DNA of 64,000 bases, from positions 124,001 through 188,000 of the forward strand of contig JAAEAF010000236.1 of the NCBI GenBank assembly GCA_011037195.1, in the 5' to 3' direction. Both the position numbers and the translations under genes were made by a program. Numbering within the stretch: the first letter of the stretch is position 1; each line of letters begins with the position of its first letter. Origin of the DNA: Triatoma infestans. Lineage: Eukaryota; Arthropoda; Insecta; Hemiptera; Reduviidae. A model generated the notes under the pieces. That model ran no database searches and was not told the DNA's origin. It was given only the letters and a program-made list of their open reading frames with translations. Shown here in pieces: positions 12,080-25,034 of this stretch.

Positions 12080-12985
12080 TCAGCATCACTTTAGAGCTTA
12101 AGAAGTATATAGGTTAACACTTTTTCTTCAATTTACTACTTCCCCAACTCTCGCCTCTTCATTGTTAATGACTCTCCACTCCACCGTACGTTCGCCACAT
12201 AGTCTCCTGTGCGATTAGAGTACAAATAGCGGCTCCAGTATATGAAAAACAAGAATTCATCTTAACCAATTAGAGGTTTTCACTGATCAACCATAGAAAT
12301 AGTTATAGTAAAAATGTACATTTTAACTAAGTATTTTTCCAGAGGGGTGCATCAGCGAATGTGTAAATATGGACTAGCCGCTATTGTTAAAATCATTAAC
12401 CATATATTTATGTTAGAAGTTTGCAAATTTATGTGTATTATTATTAAAAAAAGAAAAATACTCCTTCACTTGGAAATTCCAGAATTCCTTCAGTGTAATA
12501 AATAAAAAATATGAAAAAGTACAGTTCACCATTTCAAAGGTCTCTAGAGTGTTGTAAGATCGAAGGGGTGAATGGAAATAACATACATTTCCATAGGAAG
12601 CGAACTGGGGCGTCCACACTAAACTTGATCGAATGTAAATTTAGTCACCATTTGCTGTCTGAACGTTTTCCCACCCATGCTGGTGCTATTTCAAAGCGAC
12701 CCCCAATGCGCCGTTTTGGCAAGGGTTAAAAAGAAATTTATTTCCAGTTTGTTGAAGAAATATAATGGTCTTCTATTTTATTTACACTTTTTTATATTTT
12801 TTTAACTTTATTTATATCCAGATTTATAGAAGGAAACAATTTTTATTCGCGGATAGGGAAATAAATAAGTAGATTCATGCATACATTATAATTTAGAGAG
12901 AGAGAAATGTTTTGAAAACACTGGAAAATAACCATGTTGAAAAATATTGGAAATAAAAACAAAATTAATGAGAAAACAAATTACA
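12080..12985. other. Stretch without recognised gene
   Basis: A less AT-rich island at about 12590-12725 has no recognisable coding or repeat identity. The rest is AT-rich. Confidence 0.5.
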
Positions 12986-12989
12986 ATTA

Positions 12990-13400
12990 GTGTATTCTTA
13001 TTTTCTCTTACCCCTAGTAGAAGTATTGCGATCATTCATTTTACGTTTTCACTGGAAATACATGTTTTGAGGTCCCCTGAGTCAGAAAAAGTGGTTTTTA
13101 GAAAATTGTCTGTGCGAGAGTATGTGAACAACATAGCTCAAACAAGAAATAATCGCAAAAGTATCAAACCAGACATTCATACCCTTTAGATACACTATGG
13201 GATCCAACAGGAAGTTATCTATCAAAATATTCCTCAACCGGGAAGTACCTTTTTACTAAAGGTACTTTTATATTTTAATAAATATTACTTTTTATGTAAT
13301 ATTTTTACTAAAAGAATTTTTCATTTTTTGCGAAAAAGGCTCCAACGATTTTCTTTGAATTTAGTATATCCATTAGCATAAGGAATCAAGCTACCTGAAG
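12990..13400 (-). repeat. HX-family fragment, right arm first
   Basis: Starts with the family's end hairpin relic (TTTCTCTTACCCCTAGTAGAAG near 13000). It then runs backwards through the right arm (TTTTCACTGGAAATACATG, GAGGTCCCCTGAGTCAG) to a monomer piece near 13340 (GGCTCCAACGATTTTCTTTG). The distal half is lost. Confidence 0.65.
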
Positions 13401-16105
13401 CATACTGAGTATTGCTTCTGCTTTAGAGGCGTCACTACCCTAAGAAACCTACATGGGAGAAAGGTCGGTTTATAAAAACCACTGTCGCGGTCTTAACCCA
13501 AGTCCTAAGTGTTTTATTAGACAATGACCGCAGAAGCCTCAAACCATTAATTTTTTTTATTTAGAGAACCTCTTACGAGAAGTATGTAAAATAAAAAAAA
13601 GAATTGCATTGTTGCAATCTTGCAATGCATTGTTTATTAATCTCGCTAATTTAAAAAAAAATGAAAACTTGAAAAAATTCCTTAATATTAATAAAATTTC
13701 AACTTTTCAAAATTATCGATTGGAATTCATGAAATGCTGCAAGGAAAATTCTTGAATGCACAACTAGATTTATTTTCTAAAAAATGTTTTCATGTAATCC
13801 TATGTTTACTACAAAACTGTGTTGTTATGTTTGTGGATCTGTGGTAGAAAAAAAAAAAAAAATAATAAAAAGGAAATACCATATAAATGAACGTTGAACC
13901 ACCCCCAGGCCGTCTATACAAGCTCATGAGTTATGTGACGGAGTAGTGAGTTTCACAAACACACATACAAGGCACGCATAGCCTCGAGAGAGTAAGTGTA
14001 ATAGTGAGGAAACTAGAAGGCAGTTAGCACGACGGGGAACTCAGCCAATGTGACGTCCGGAATGCTAAATTGTGTACTAGAGAAAGGCTGGGAGATGGGG
14101 GACTATATACTAGTTGGTACTGGAAGCTTGTTGTTAGTATGGTCGGAGGAGGCGGCGGTGAGCTGGGGGCTGAATCAACACAGATAACATTCTACACTTA
14201 CCCCTCGGCTGTCTGTCTACTTCTGCCTCCTATGTGCTTGCTTAATACTACAACTACTACAAATACAGTATGTCCTCTCTACACTAATACAGTGGTCAGT
14301 TGCCAGTGAAAAACCGTCCCAACTACCTAGAGAGATTGGCTAGTTGAGGAAGCTTTTCTTGTTCACCATCCGATGCACTTGGAATCCGGCTTCTAAAACT
14401 GACACCTTTAACTTTAGATTGCTTCCTTCCACACCTTTCATTCACCCGCCTAGTTCTAATTCTTAATGGTTCCATTTTACTTTATAAAACGTTTTTTTCT
14501 ATACAATTTTTATAATTATTTCAAATAATCAATATTATTGCTTACAAAGATAATTAAAATTCAATAGATTTCAGTGGTTACAGTGCTCCTGACCTAAAGA
14601 ACTAAATTAATGTATTGATGTAAAGTAAAAAGTGAGACTAAATTCCCTGTTATGGTAGTGACCAATGGGTGACAGCTCCCACACATATACACATGCTAAC
14701 ATATTTACTAGTTGTAGGAGCATTGCTTTTACAGTTGTAAATTTCAAATAAATAAATAAATAAAATAAAAAAATCCCTGTTAAATACTGTTTACAAACAG
14801 TAAACATCTGTTGTATCAGATTTAAACAAAAAACATCTGTTTAAATACAGATACAAATTATCATTTGTGATGTAAATATTACTAAAGATGTAGATAAAAT
14901 GATTTGAGCGACAGGCGAAGACTATTGCAATAGGTAGCTCTTGTAGAATGCTCTTGTTTGTTTGTAGAATGTTGCTTGTAGAACTTGGTTGTAAGAGGCA
15001 TTATCGCGATCGTACCAGATTTTCGTAATTCAACTTTAACTGGAACAACGTTTTGAGGTCCCCTAAGTGCTGAGGTTTTTAGCGAATGATCTGAATGTGT
15101 GCAAGTGTGTTTAAGCTAATAACGAATATGTCAACAACGAAAAATTGGAGGAAGCTAAAACTTGGTGTTCCGTGTTAAGTACTATCTTCGCATCTGATTT
15201 TTAAATAAAAAAGTAGACTAGAAAATCAAGGAGCTCGCATATTTGAAAAAATTAACCAAGGGTTCGCACTAACCCCTTATATAGCACATCACTATTGTTT
15301 GTAGGTCTGTCAAAGTATAAATTACTCAAGTTCACACTTTCACTGTAACTCTTTCCAACATGAATCATCCTTACACCTACTAAACCAGTCAATGGGAAGT
15401 ATTTCCTGAAAGAAAGTCCCGAAATGGACACACTTTTCTCAGAAGCAACACTTCTCTCTCACTTTCCCGCTCTCTCTCTCTATCGTTCAGATTAAGACGT
15501 GTTTTTTATCTCCTATCGATTAAGCGATTAAGAAATGAAGAGCATTTGATCAGAAGTCACCAAATCTCATTTCAGTCAATTTTTAAAGTTTTTAATTATT
15601 TTATCATAATAGTAGAGTTTTTTTTTATTTTTTATTGCGTAAGTATGAAATTTCTAGTTCGATATTTAATGGATTAGATTCTGAATTGATTGAAAATCAT
15701 CAGTGAACTTACCGTTTCTTTTGTGGTCATTGGCGGCATTGACTTAGGTTTTCCTGTTGTGTTCAGGGCATACACAAGAGGCACACCCGCATGATGTCCT
15801 CGCCTCATCTAAAAAATAAAGTAGAAACGAAACTGACCTAAAGAAGATAATAATGAAACGTGTTCCAGAAGCCTAAACATATTTTTTTTATGTAGTTCAT
15901 ATTGTAGCAATCGTGGACTCAATAATTTCACAATATTAAATTCTTCTTTTATAATAAAAATGATTAAACTTATTTGATGGATATTAAATGAATTATAATT
16001 ATTTTCATAATGAAAACAATTTCTTATTCTTCCATTATTGTTTTCCGAAATATTCATAGTTTCCACTAAGGTCTCATGGAGAATAGAATCTGATGCGTAA
16101 CATTT
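13401..16105. other. Stretch without recognised gene
   Basis: A less AT-rich region lies near 13900-14350, where a 79-codon open frame at 14070-14309 has no motif. A 20-bp HX-like scrap (CGTTTTGAGGTCCCCTAAG) occurs near 15049. Nothing else is recognised. Confidence 0.5.
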
Positions 16106-16110
16106 ACATA

Positions 16111-18860
16111 ACTTTCTCTTACTGCAGATTACAGAATTATATTTGAGAAATTCGTCAATGCTTTCATGGAGAAAATCACGAAAATTGAAAAAACATTTCA
16201 GTAATAATGCACTTCCGGTTTATTAATTTATTTATTTCTAATTAATTTTGTTTAAATTGTAGAATTTATGATCACCCAAGATAGCCCTTAGAGGAAACAT
16301 AATCCCATCCACTAAAAGCTCTCTTAAATGATTTTACCTGAAGAAATGGTTCAAACGAAATTTGTAGCTCTTTGTATATGTCGTTCACATTTTTAATTTA
16401 AAGAAAATCATCGGCGCCGTTTTAGAGAAAATAGTAGAAAACTGAAAAATAATTTTCACTAAAAATTCACTTCTGTTCATCGGATTTTGTTCAAGCTCGG
16501 AATTTCAATCATTTATTTAATTCTAATTAATATAATTTAAATGATAGTATTGTGTAATAATCGGAATTAGCAATTTAGAGGAAATTCTAACCCCACCCCT
16601 TCCCCAAAAGTGGCCTTAATTGAATTTTCCTGGATAAGTGAACAAATAAAAATTGAAGCTCTTTGCATGTGTGTTGATATTCAATGTTAACAGAAAATCG
16701 TGGGAGCCATTTTCAAGAAAATAGCAAAAAAAAGTGAAAAAAGTCATTTAGCAAAGTGGTACTTCCGGTTATTGTTGGATCCCGTGGTGATACCTAACCG
16801 GAATATCAAGTTTGAACTTTCTACGATTTTTCGTTTTTGAGCTATGTTGTTCATAAACACACGCACATACACATCCTGTTGTGGTCCTGGGTTGTGGACA
16901 ATAATGTATGATTCTCTTTTAAAGATAGATTTCCCAACCCAAGTGAACACTGTGCCCTTTGTTCATGGTTTACTACTTATTATTTGGGGGAAGGAGATTT
17001 CAGAACTGGAAACGCTAGCAAACTATAGCTTGAGAGAAATAGCAATTCGGGCTAAAAATAAACAACTGAAATTTAATCCTACAAAATCTACTTATTTGGT
17101 TTGCACCAGGAAACACGTAAATACTGACATGGATATATATTATGAAGGAACTACTATCAAACAAATGGGTTGTCTGAAATATTTAGGGGTTGTTTTTAAC
17201 AAGCACTTTACTTGGAAAAATCACATTGATGCTATACTTGTAAACAAATTGAGCAAAGCAGCCCAAGTATTCTGGGGACTGGGTAGTGATGCTCTAGAAG
17301 TTACATACAACACTGTGATTTTGCCAACTTTACCATATGCTCCAATTTGGGTTGACGGGCTGAAGAGGAAATATAATGTCAAAAAATTATCGAAAGTACA
17401 AAGATTGATTGCACTCAGAATAATTAAAGGTTTAAGGACGATATCTTTGTCAGCCTCTTCCTTGCTTGCCAAGTTAGTGCCAATAGAATTAAAAATCAAA
17501 TATCTTGTGACTAAATACCTGCTTGAACATGGAAAATTAAACTATCATCGCATGATGAAAACACTGTGTTTAAAACTGTAATTTTTACGGATGACAGCAA
17601 AGACAGTGATAGAGTAGGTGCGGATTTTGTGGTTTACGTCGATGGTGTATATAAATATGAAAAATTGTTCAAATTAAACAGTAATTGCTCGAATAACCAG
17701 GCTGAACTTCTGGCGGTTGTCAAGGCTTTAGACCGGATATCATCAAACATTCAGAAAATAGACACTGAGACATACTCATACATACAGGCATTCAGGTTAA
17801 AATGCAATCTATAAACAATTGGAAAATACATTATCCACTGGTTGCAGATGTACGAAACAAGATGACTGCTCTCCAGATCACTCACAACATTCAAGTAAAT
17901 ATCGAATGGGTGAAAGCTCACTGCGGTATTGAACGGAATGAGAAAGGAGACAAGCTCGCTAAATTGGCTTCTAACCAACTGAACTTGGAGGAATCTTATA
18001 TAAAAACATTATTAAAAGAAGAGAGCTTAAGAAAATGGCAGCCTAGCTAGAGTAGATCTGACACTGGAGATCTGACCAGAGAATTTTTTCCTGACATAAC
18101 ATACCGACTTCAATCACCACTAAGAATTACTTACACTTTGACTCAGATGTTAACAGGACACAGTCACGTTAGGGACTAAACTACCTATACCGTTCAAAAT
18201 ACTTACGTCTAATATATGCCCATGTGATCGTGTATCTGTTCAAAATGTGGATCACATTATTTATGATTGTCAAAAATTTGTACCTTCACGGACTTGACTA
18301 ATTAGAGAAATCTTAACTACAGGTATACAATGGAAGATTGAAAAAATCAATTAGTCAGCAGCAAATATTGTCAAGATTGTATAGATTTTATTAAAAATAT
18401 TAATATTAATGACCTATAATAACAATAATATACATTTTAATTCAATTTTGTTTTGTAATTCTTTTGTTCTTGCTCGATTTGTTTTGTTTTATATTATTCT
18501 TTTGTTCAATGCTTTATTACTTTTTAGATTCTTTCCTTCATTCTTTACTTTTGTTAATTTTCTAAGATTATTTGTGTATGTATATCAAGATCATTTATCT
18601 TATTAGTTTCTACCATTTTACTCAAGTAACAAACGAAATTAAATATTTTGTGATAACACAAGTAATAATGTATTGGAGCATGTGGAAAATAAATTTTACC
18701 TATTAGCGAGAGTTCTGATTCTGAGTGACACGCACGCACACAAAAAAAGACCATTTTCTTAAAAAAAAAAACTTTTTTGGACTCAGGGAACCTCAAAACA
18801 TGTATTTCCGAAGAAAACTCGTTATCGAAGATTTGGCACGATTACAATACTTCCTCTGAG
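16111..18860 (+). mobile_element. HX-family element split by an R1-type fragment
   Basis: The left terminus ACTTTCTCTTACT is at 16111-16123. Monomers follow to 16750, then the arm with GGATCCCGTGGTGATACC at 16778-16795. The element is interrupted in its CA-rich tract near 16866 and resumes at 18727 (ACACGCACGCACACAAAAA), then GGACTCAGGGAACCTCAAAA and TTTGGCACGATTACAATAC to about 18860. The right end hairpin is disturbed by a second small insertion (18861-19113). Confidence 0.75.
16867..18726 (+). pseudogene. R1-type reverse transcriptase/RNase H/zinc-knuckle fragment
   Basis: Three frames together give the 3' half of an R1-like ORF2. 16880-17581 encodes the RT thumb and connection (LETLANYSLREIAIRAKNKQ, CLKYLGVVFNKHFTWKNHID, KVQRLIALRIIKGLRT). 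17560-17815 encodes the start of RNase H (FTDDSKDSDRVGADF, where family members usually have TDGSK, then NNQAELLAVVKAL). 17802-18050 encodes the RNase H end (IEWVKAHCGIERNEKGDKLA). A zinc-knuckle block ICPCDRVSVQNVDHIIYDCQ lies near 18205-18275. Two frameshifts and a missing endonuclease and palm make it non-functional. The possible TSD ACACGCAC is in low-complexity DNA and is weak evidence. Confidence 0.85.
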
Positions 18861-19113
18861 CTTACTCAGACTATTAAAAGAAGAGAGCTGGAATGGATCT
18901 GACACTGGAGATCTGACCAGAGAATTTCTTCCTGACATAACACACCGACTTCAATCACCACTAAGAATTACTTACTCAGATGTTAACAGGACACAGTCAT
19001 GTTAGAGACTAGACTACCTATACCGTTCAAAATACTTACGTCTAATATATGCCCATGTGATCGTGTATCTGTTCAAAATGTGGATCACATTATTTATGAT
19101 TGTCAAAAATTTG
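18861..19113 (+). repeat. Direct duplicate of the zinc-knuckle segment
   Basis: About 18885-19113 repeats 18045-18282 almost base for base: both contain GATCTGACCAGAGAATTT and GCCCATGTGATCGTG, with a short deletion near ACACTTTGACTCAG. It ends at TCAAAAATTTG and is followed by an HX terminus relic (CTTTCTCTTAAGAAAGTA at 19117-19134). Confidence 0.85.
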
Positions 19114-19134
19114 ACAATTCTTTCTCTTAAGAAA

Positions 19135-20920
19135 GTAAAAAAATTGCAAATTCAGAACAACAATTTTTGGTCAGCTTAATTCATACAAAACTAAAAGATG
19201 CTTGCAAAATTTTCCGTTGGGCCCCGCACTTTCTAGAGTGTGCTTTAGTTGTACTATATGATATGTAATCTAAGTGTTTATCAAGAGAGAGACATAGCGA
19301 TCTTTGACGAACACTGATACCAGTCTATGGCCACAAAAGAAGTAACCGAACCTGCGAGACAAAAGTTCTGAGTTTTAATTCTAATGTATTCTTTGATTTT
19401 ATTTTTAGTTCAATTAAAATACAAATTATTTAGAAAATAAACTCGTAACGAATAATACATTAAACAGCCGTAAGTAATGTTTGATAATTTATAATGCTGA
19501 ACGTTTTATTATCCTGTGAGGGTTGAACGCTTGATTGAATCGTATAAGCGGTTCGTTTGGGCTGCTCTGTTATTATTCCACGGTTTATTTGCACACAATT
19601 AAACATGCAAACCAATAAAAGCAGCTCATTTTCGATGACCAAAATGTATTATACTAATTTTTTGTTGTTGTTTATAATATATGTTATATTTTTGTCTTAA
19701 AAATTGGCAAAAATTATAGTGAATTATTGTGAAATATTATTTGTTGTTTATTCTGGTTATTCATAATTAACATTTACTGTAGTATTAGACATTTTGAGAA
19801 AGAATAGTTACTATAAATTTGATTTTCCTAGGTTTCTAATTATTTTATAGCAGTACAATTAAGAAATAAAAGTAATGTTGCAAAAAGTACATTGAAAATT
19901 ATTTCTTGACAACCCTACTTAATTTAACTTCCACAAAATTTTCAAAATATACTTATTTCACCCTCCCTCCCTCTTCAATCCCTATTTCAATACTACTTGC
20001 GAATAGAAAAATGAAATGAAGCCAATAAGAAATGCATTGTGGAATTGTTTCATTTAAGAGGACGTAGTTCTCAACTTTGCCAATAGATATCGTTAGACTT
20101 TATTTATTGATATACCAATGCCCTGTGATAAATACAAACTTTTGTAAATCTCAGGGCCCTAAAAATGTGTATATTATATTCGGTGAAAAATACCGAAAAA
20201 TCGAAAAATTGATATAATCACTATAGTTCCTCTTAAACCAGATAGAGAAAGTAAAAAAAAAAATTAAAAAATTCTGGCAATCTATATGGTAAGGAAATGA
20301 ATTATTTATGTTAGGACAATTGGTCCTAATTCTATGATGGACAAATGGCAATTATTCTTAAACAGATCGTTTTTCTAATAGATATATCTATAAGATCTCT
20401 AATAGATATTTATCATTCATGCCATCACATTTATTAGAAACAGTATTGTTAAATCCAAAGATATTGTTACCTAATTCTATAGTAAATATTAAATAATTAC
20501 TTTTAGAAATCATTTATTATGTTTATTGCAGATGATTATGATAGAGATAATCATGCAATACAAGAGAGTAATTCACAAAATAAATACCCCAAATAACTAG
20601 CCATGTTCTTTATGCCCATGTTTAGATTTTATTAACAATATTGAGGTGATCAGAGATTAATAATACTATAACTGCTTTAATATTATTACTATTTATACCA
20701 ATAGCACTTAACAAAATTGGATATTAATATTTAGTTAAAAAATCATTACCTTTAATACTATCCATTTTGTATGAATTAATATAAATTTCCATAACATTAT
20801 ATAATCGATTATTACTCATAATATACTCATTGATTTATTGTGTGATAAAATTTAATTCATTTGCCGATAAAAATATAAAATAAGTGTCCTGCTTGAACTT
20901 TGTTCAATGTCTATTCATTG
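19135..20920. other. AT-rich stretch without recognised gene
   Basis: No coding pattern or repeat family recognised beyond A/T runs. GATATATCTATAAGATC and similar short inverted repeats near 20380 are not distinctive. Confidence 0.5.
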
Positions 20921-20924
20921 CTTT

Positions 20925-21260
20925 TTAATTTCCCTTATTCCTAATAAGAGGAAGTATTAGGATTATGTCAAATTTAGATACATTAAATCATATATTATCT
21001 AGCTCCATAAACACCTTTTATCAGAAATATTTTCTTGGGAAAATTGATTTTTCGGAGATGTTCTGGGGGAACAGTTGTGCTTCCTTAAAAGTGCCACGTC
21101 AGTACATGTATGGTTTTATCATCTGTAAAGTATTCAGAGCAATGACGAAATTCTAATGAAATTGAAATGAATGAAATTTTTGAAGAAAATCGTTAACCGG
21201 AAGTGCGACTTTACAGAATAGGCTTTGTAGTTGTTTTTTTTTGAGATTTCTCAAAAACCG
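20925..21260 (-). repeat. HX-family fragment
   Basis: Begins with the end hairpin (CCTTATTCCTAATAAGAGG at 20933-20951) and contains TTAACCGGAAGTGCGACTTTAC near 21195, both in reverse orientation. The middle is divergent. An 11-G run follows at about 21359-21369. Confidence 0.55.
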
Positions 21261-21812
21261 TTGTAAAGATTTTCTTTGAACTTGAAATGCTCAATGCACA
21301 GATAAGAACGTATCAGTCGTATTTCAAACAATATTCCCAAGAAATTGATTTTAGAGTCGGGGGGGGGGGTTCTTCTCAGTTAGATTGAAAATAAAACTGA
21401 CTATATACTTTGGTAGCTTAAAGAACGTTTATCAAATTCTTTTATGATTTCTTCAGTTTTATCAAAACAGTAAAATTGATCAAAACTTTTTCTTTTGTGT
21501 AAATAGTTGTTTAAACAAAGTCAGTTTTTATAGAAAACTTGCCGAAATGGATGTATAAGCTATTGTATAGTTGCGAAATATGCAACACTACAATTTAATA
21601 AAAGTAGAAAATAGGGGCTCTGAATATATCAGGTGTTATTACCGTTAGATTAGTGGCCAATTATTTTTCATTGTCTTTGATAGCGTTCTGGGCTACAAGA
21701 AAATGTATCAGGCGTAGCACGCGGCCCGTAATTTTAATATTCCCTACTATAATAAGCTGGTTTGAAATTAATTTAATTAAATAAAAAAAATCTTGTTTGA
21801 AACACACACACA

Positions 21813-22644
21813 ACTTTCTCTTACTCCAGTTTTCTAAATTGTAATTGACGAATTTTATAGTTTGTGTTCACCAAATTTGATGAAATTCGTTGAAGTTTGT
21901 CGAAAACTGAAAAAAATGTTCGGTAAAAGCGCACTTCCGGTTTACTAATTTTCTTAAAACTCAGAAGTTTTGCTAACTATTTATTTCTAATTAATTTTAT
22001 TTGGATAGTAGAATTGTATAATCAACTACGATACCACTTTAGAGAAAAACATAACCCCATCCCTCCCCCAAAAACCCCTCTTAAATGGCTTTACCAGCAA
22101 AAATGTTTCAATTAAATGTTGTAGCTCTTTATATGTGTAGTTCACATGCCTAGTTTAAAGAAAATCGTTGGAGCCGTTAGCGAGAAAATACCAGAAAATT
22201 GAAAAATACATTTCACTAAAAACGGTCTTCCGGTTATCCGATTTTTTCATACTCGGAATTTCAACAATACATTTAATTCTAATTAATATTATTTAAATGA
22301 CAGTATTGTATAGTAAACTATAATAGCACTTTAGAGATTCCCCCATAAACCCATCCATCCCTCTCCCCTAAAAGTGCCCTTAAATGCATTTTTCCGGAGA
22401 AATGTTTCAAATAAAAATTGTAGATCCTTGCGAGTGTAGTTGATATATAAGGATTAAAGAAAATCATTGGAGCCATTTTTGAGAAAATTGCAAAAAAGTG
22501 AAAAAACCATTCAGTAAAGTGGTACTTCCAGTAGAGGAATTTTGACCGCTGACACACTGTTGGATCCCATGGTGATACCCAAACGGAATATCAAGTTTGA
22601 AATTTCTGCGATTTTTCGTTGTTGAGCTGTGGCTGTTCAACTAG

Positions 22645-22678
<34 letters not shown>

Positions 22679-22784
22679 CATTTGCTAAAAACCACTTTTT
22701 TGGACTCAGGGGGCCTCAAAACGAATATTTCCGGTGAAAACTCCATATCGAAAATTTGGCACTCTACTAGGAGTAAGAGAAAGT
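21813..22784 (+). mobile_element. HX-family element, most complete copy
   Basis: Left terminus ACTTTCTCTTACT at 21813-21825; right terminus AGTAAGAGAAAGT at 22772-22784, exact complements. Inside are successive monomers of about 300 bp: the first from about 21880, the second from GTTTAAAGAAAATCGTTGG at 22153, the third from about 22450. Each carries a GGAGCCGTT-like block, a CACTTCCGGTT-like block, TTTAATTCTAATTAAT and an A/C-rich block. The third breaks into a unique arm with GGATCCCATGGTGATACC (22562-22579), a (CA)n tract (22650-22676) and GGACTCAGGGGGCCTCAAAA. No coding capacity. Its architecture (short terminal inverted repeats, internal tandem repeats, microsatellite, end hairpin) resembles non-autonomous Helentron-type elements; a MITE is the alternative. 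Confidence 0.8.
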
Positions 22785-22789
22785 AAAAA

Positions 22790-24631
22790 TAAAAACTTGT
22801 TCTTTAACATTAGTTAAAAATTAGAAAAATAAAATTTAGCAAGTTAGTCAACTAAGTAATAGTTTCACTCAGTATTATTTGGTAGTCTTGTTATTAGTGG
22901 GTTTTCTGAATTTTTAACAGAGAGAAGGAATAATTTTAGAGATGGTTTTAATAAAATCTTCTATTGAGGGATGTTTAGTTCGTTGTGAAGTTGTTAGTTT
23001 CTCACAAACTGGAGGGCGTTAGTTATTGTTCTTTAAGTTTTGTTCTGCAGAACATGTAATCTTTTAATTTTCGTAGTAGCTGTTCCACCCTATTTTCTCA
23101 TATTATAAGACAATGTTATTGAATGTATTATTCATTGTTATATTATTGTAAATAACGATTGAAAATCTGTGCAGCTATAAATTAGTTGTTTATTAAATGT
23201 AAAATGAAATTAAGAAGTTAGTAATATAAATAATAAATTAAATACAATAATATGATAATAAATAAATGTTATTACCAATGAATTTATATGTATATTCAGT
23301 GGTTGTATTAAGGGCTAGGGTTATAATGGTTAAGATTGGAGGGTAACTAAAACAGAGAGCTACGCTTGTTACCCGGGCGTTGCTTACTCCGGCCTGGTAA
23401 TGGCCAACCGCAAACCGTTGTTACAACAAGCTTCTAGGTATTTGCATTCTACAAGAGGTCTCACTGCTGCTTCGTATAATTGATTCTCAGAACATGGTGG
23501 AAATTGTGGCAGAGTAGGCCGAGAGCGCTGTACTATCTCGCGCACTAAATAAATGGAAGTACTAAGATGGTGAACAGTATTGTTTTAACTAGTGAGGTAA
23601 TAGTTCGATTTATATTCATGAACTTTTATTTAAAACGTTTTGCAATGTATACTATTAAAAATTAAAGGCTGCGTTAAAAAGACAACCCAGGAAAAATAAT
23701 TAAGGAAAAATAAGAAACAAATAAATCATTATTTAGAAATGTTTTTAATATAAATAATTATCATATGTTGGCAAATATAATGAATAATCACAGATGTTTG
23801 TATGTATGAATTCAACTAATTTTATAAAGAAAATGCTATTGATTATTAGAGCTTGTTATTGATTTTTATCTTAAATGCATGACCTTGTTTTAAGGGGTAT
23901 ATAATAAGTCTGAGGTTACTCCCATTCATTATCTTAAATGACCAGCGGTTTCACCTGCATCCATTGCGGGCTGTTATTGACGAACATGGCCAGATGTTCA
24001 CTGCCACCATATACGGAAGATATTGCAACCTGATTGGCTGACGGTTTTAACAAAGCCAATCAGATTCTAATACTCTTCTAAAGGTTATCGTGTGCTATGG
24101 ATCATAACTGCCAATGCAGTTATGCAAAGGCCATAAAATAGGGCTGCCCTTGCAATGCCTTACTCAAAACTGCGCTCCGACAGTCATAATAAAAGACTAT
24201 AGGAGTCTGTTGAGAAAAATCTCGAGATATTTTGGATTACTTGATGCAAATATGGACCACTATTTCATTTAATGTTTGCCCATTCGAAAAATTAATATTC
24301 CAGATTTAATAAGTATTAAAAACCTGGCAACTGTTGGTTCAGCTATTCTTCTAGAATCTTTTAGCGCTTTTGCCACAATCTCAGCCTAATTAGCACTGTT
24401 AACGCCCATCACTAACTCATATACTATTTGAGTTCAGCCAACCAATTTTGCTTTTACCTGCAATTCCCCATCTTTATATTTGACTACATAAAAATATAAC
24501 GGACCAAATCAGATTTCCCATTCCCTTCCCACATCTAACAAAAATCTCACTTCTTTTCAACATTGCAATATACATTCTGTACTTACTTCAGTGAGTTCTC
24601 TCAGACCAGTTTTCCGTTAATAGCAAATAGT
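22790..24631. other. Stretch without recognised gene
   Basis: Two less AT-rich blocks, about 23330-23560 and 23930-24230, show no recognised motif or open frame. They could be old repeats or host regulatory DNA; the sequence alone does not say. Confidence 0.45.
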
Positions 24632-25034
24632 TATCACTAGAACAGGCCCCCAAATGGTTGAAAACTTCGGCGACTCCAGTGGGGCAGCGAACCAACCCTA
24701 ACGCCCACATCGTGGAGGCTGGGCATCAAGGCACCTAGGTTTTTCCGGTGTTACGGCTAACTAGGGCAATGGCGGGTTAACGATTACCCCTCGTTGGCTT
24801 CCTATTCTCCCACCATCCTCCTATCTCCCATCTCACCTCATACTGCCTTTCTGTCCGGCTCATCCTCCGGTGTTATGTGACCCGTGCCTATAGGATGGTT
24901 GGTCCCAGAGCCTAATTCTGGTCGTTACGGAGCCTCTGGGATACCAGGCGCCCTCCCAGAGTAAATAGCCTTACCTGGTGACTGCGGGGATCTCACCAGG
25001 TGGACTTACCTCCCCAAATTCTCGTGGGAATAAC

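Noticed and set aside
14070..14309. 79-codon open frame in a less AT-rich island
   Set aside because: No motif, Thr- and Gly-run composition typical of low-complexity DNA, and no splice or promoter context.
16844..17581. Complete 245-residue protein starting at the ATG at 16844
   Set aside because: The ATG and first ~12 codons are HX repeat sequence. The rest is a 5'-truncated R1-type RT fragment whose continuation needs two frameshifts.
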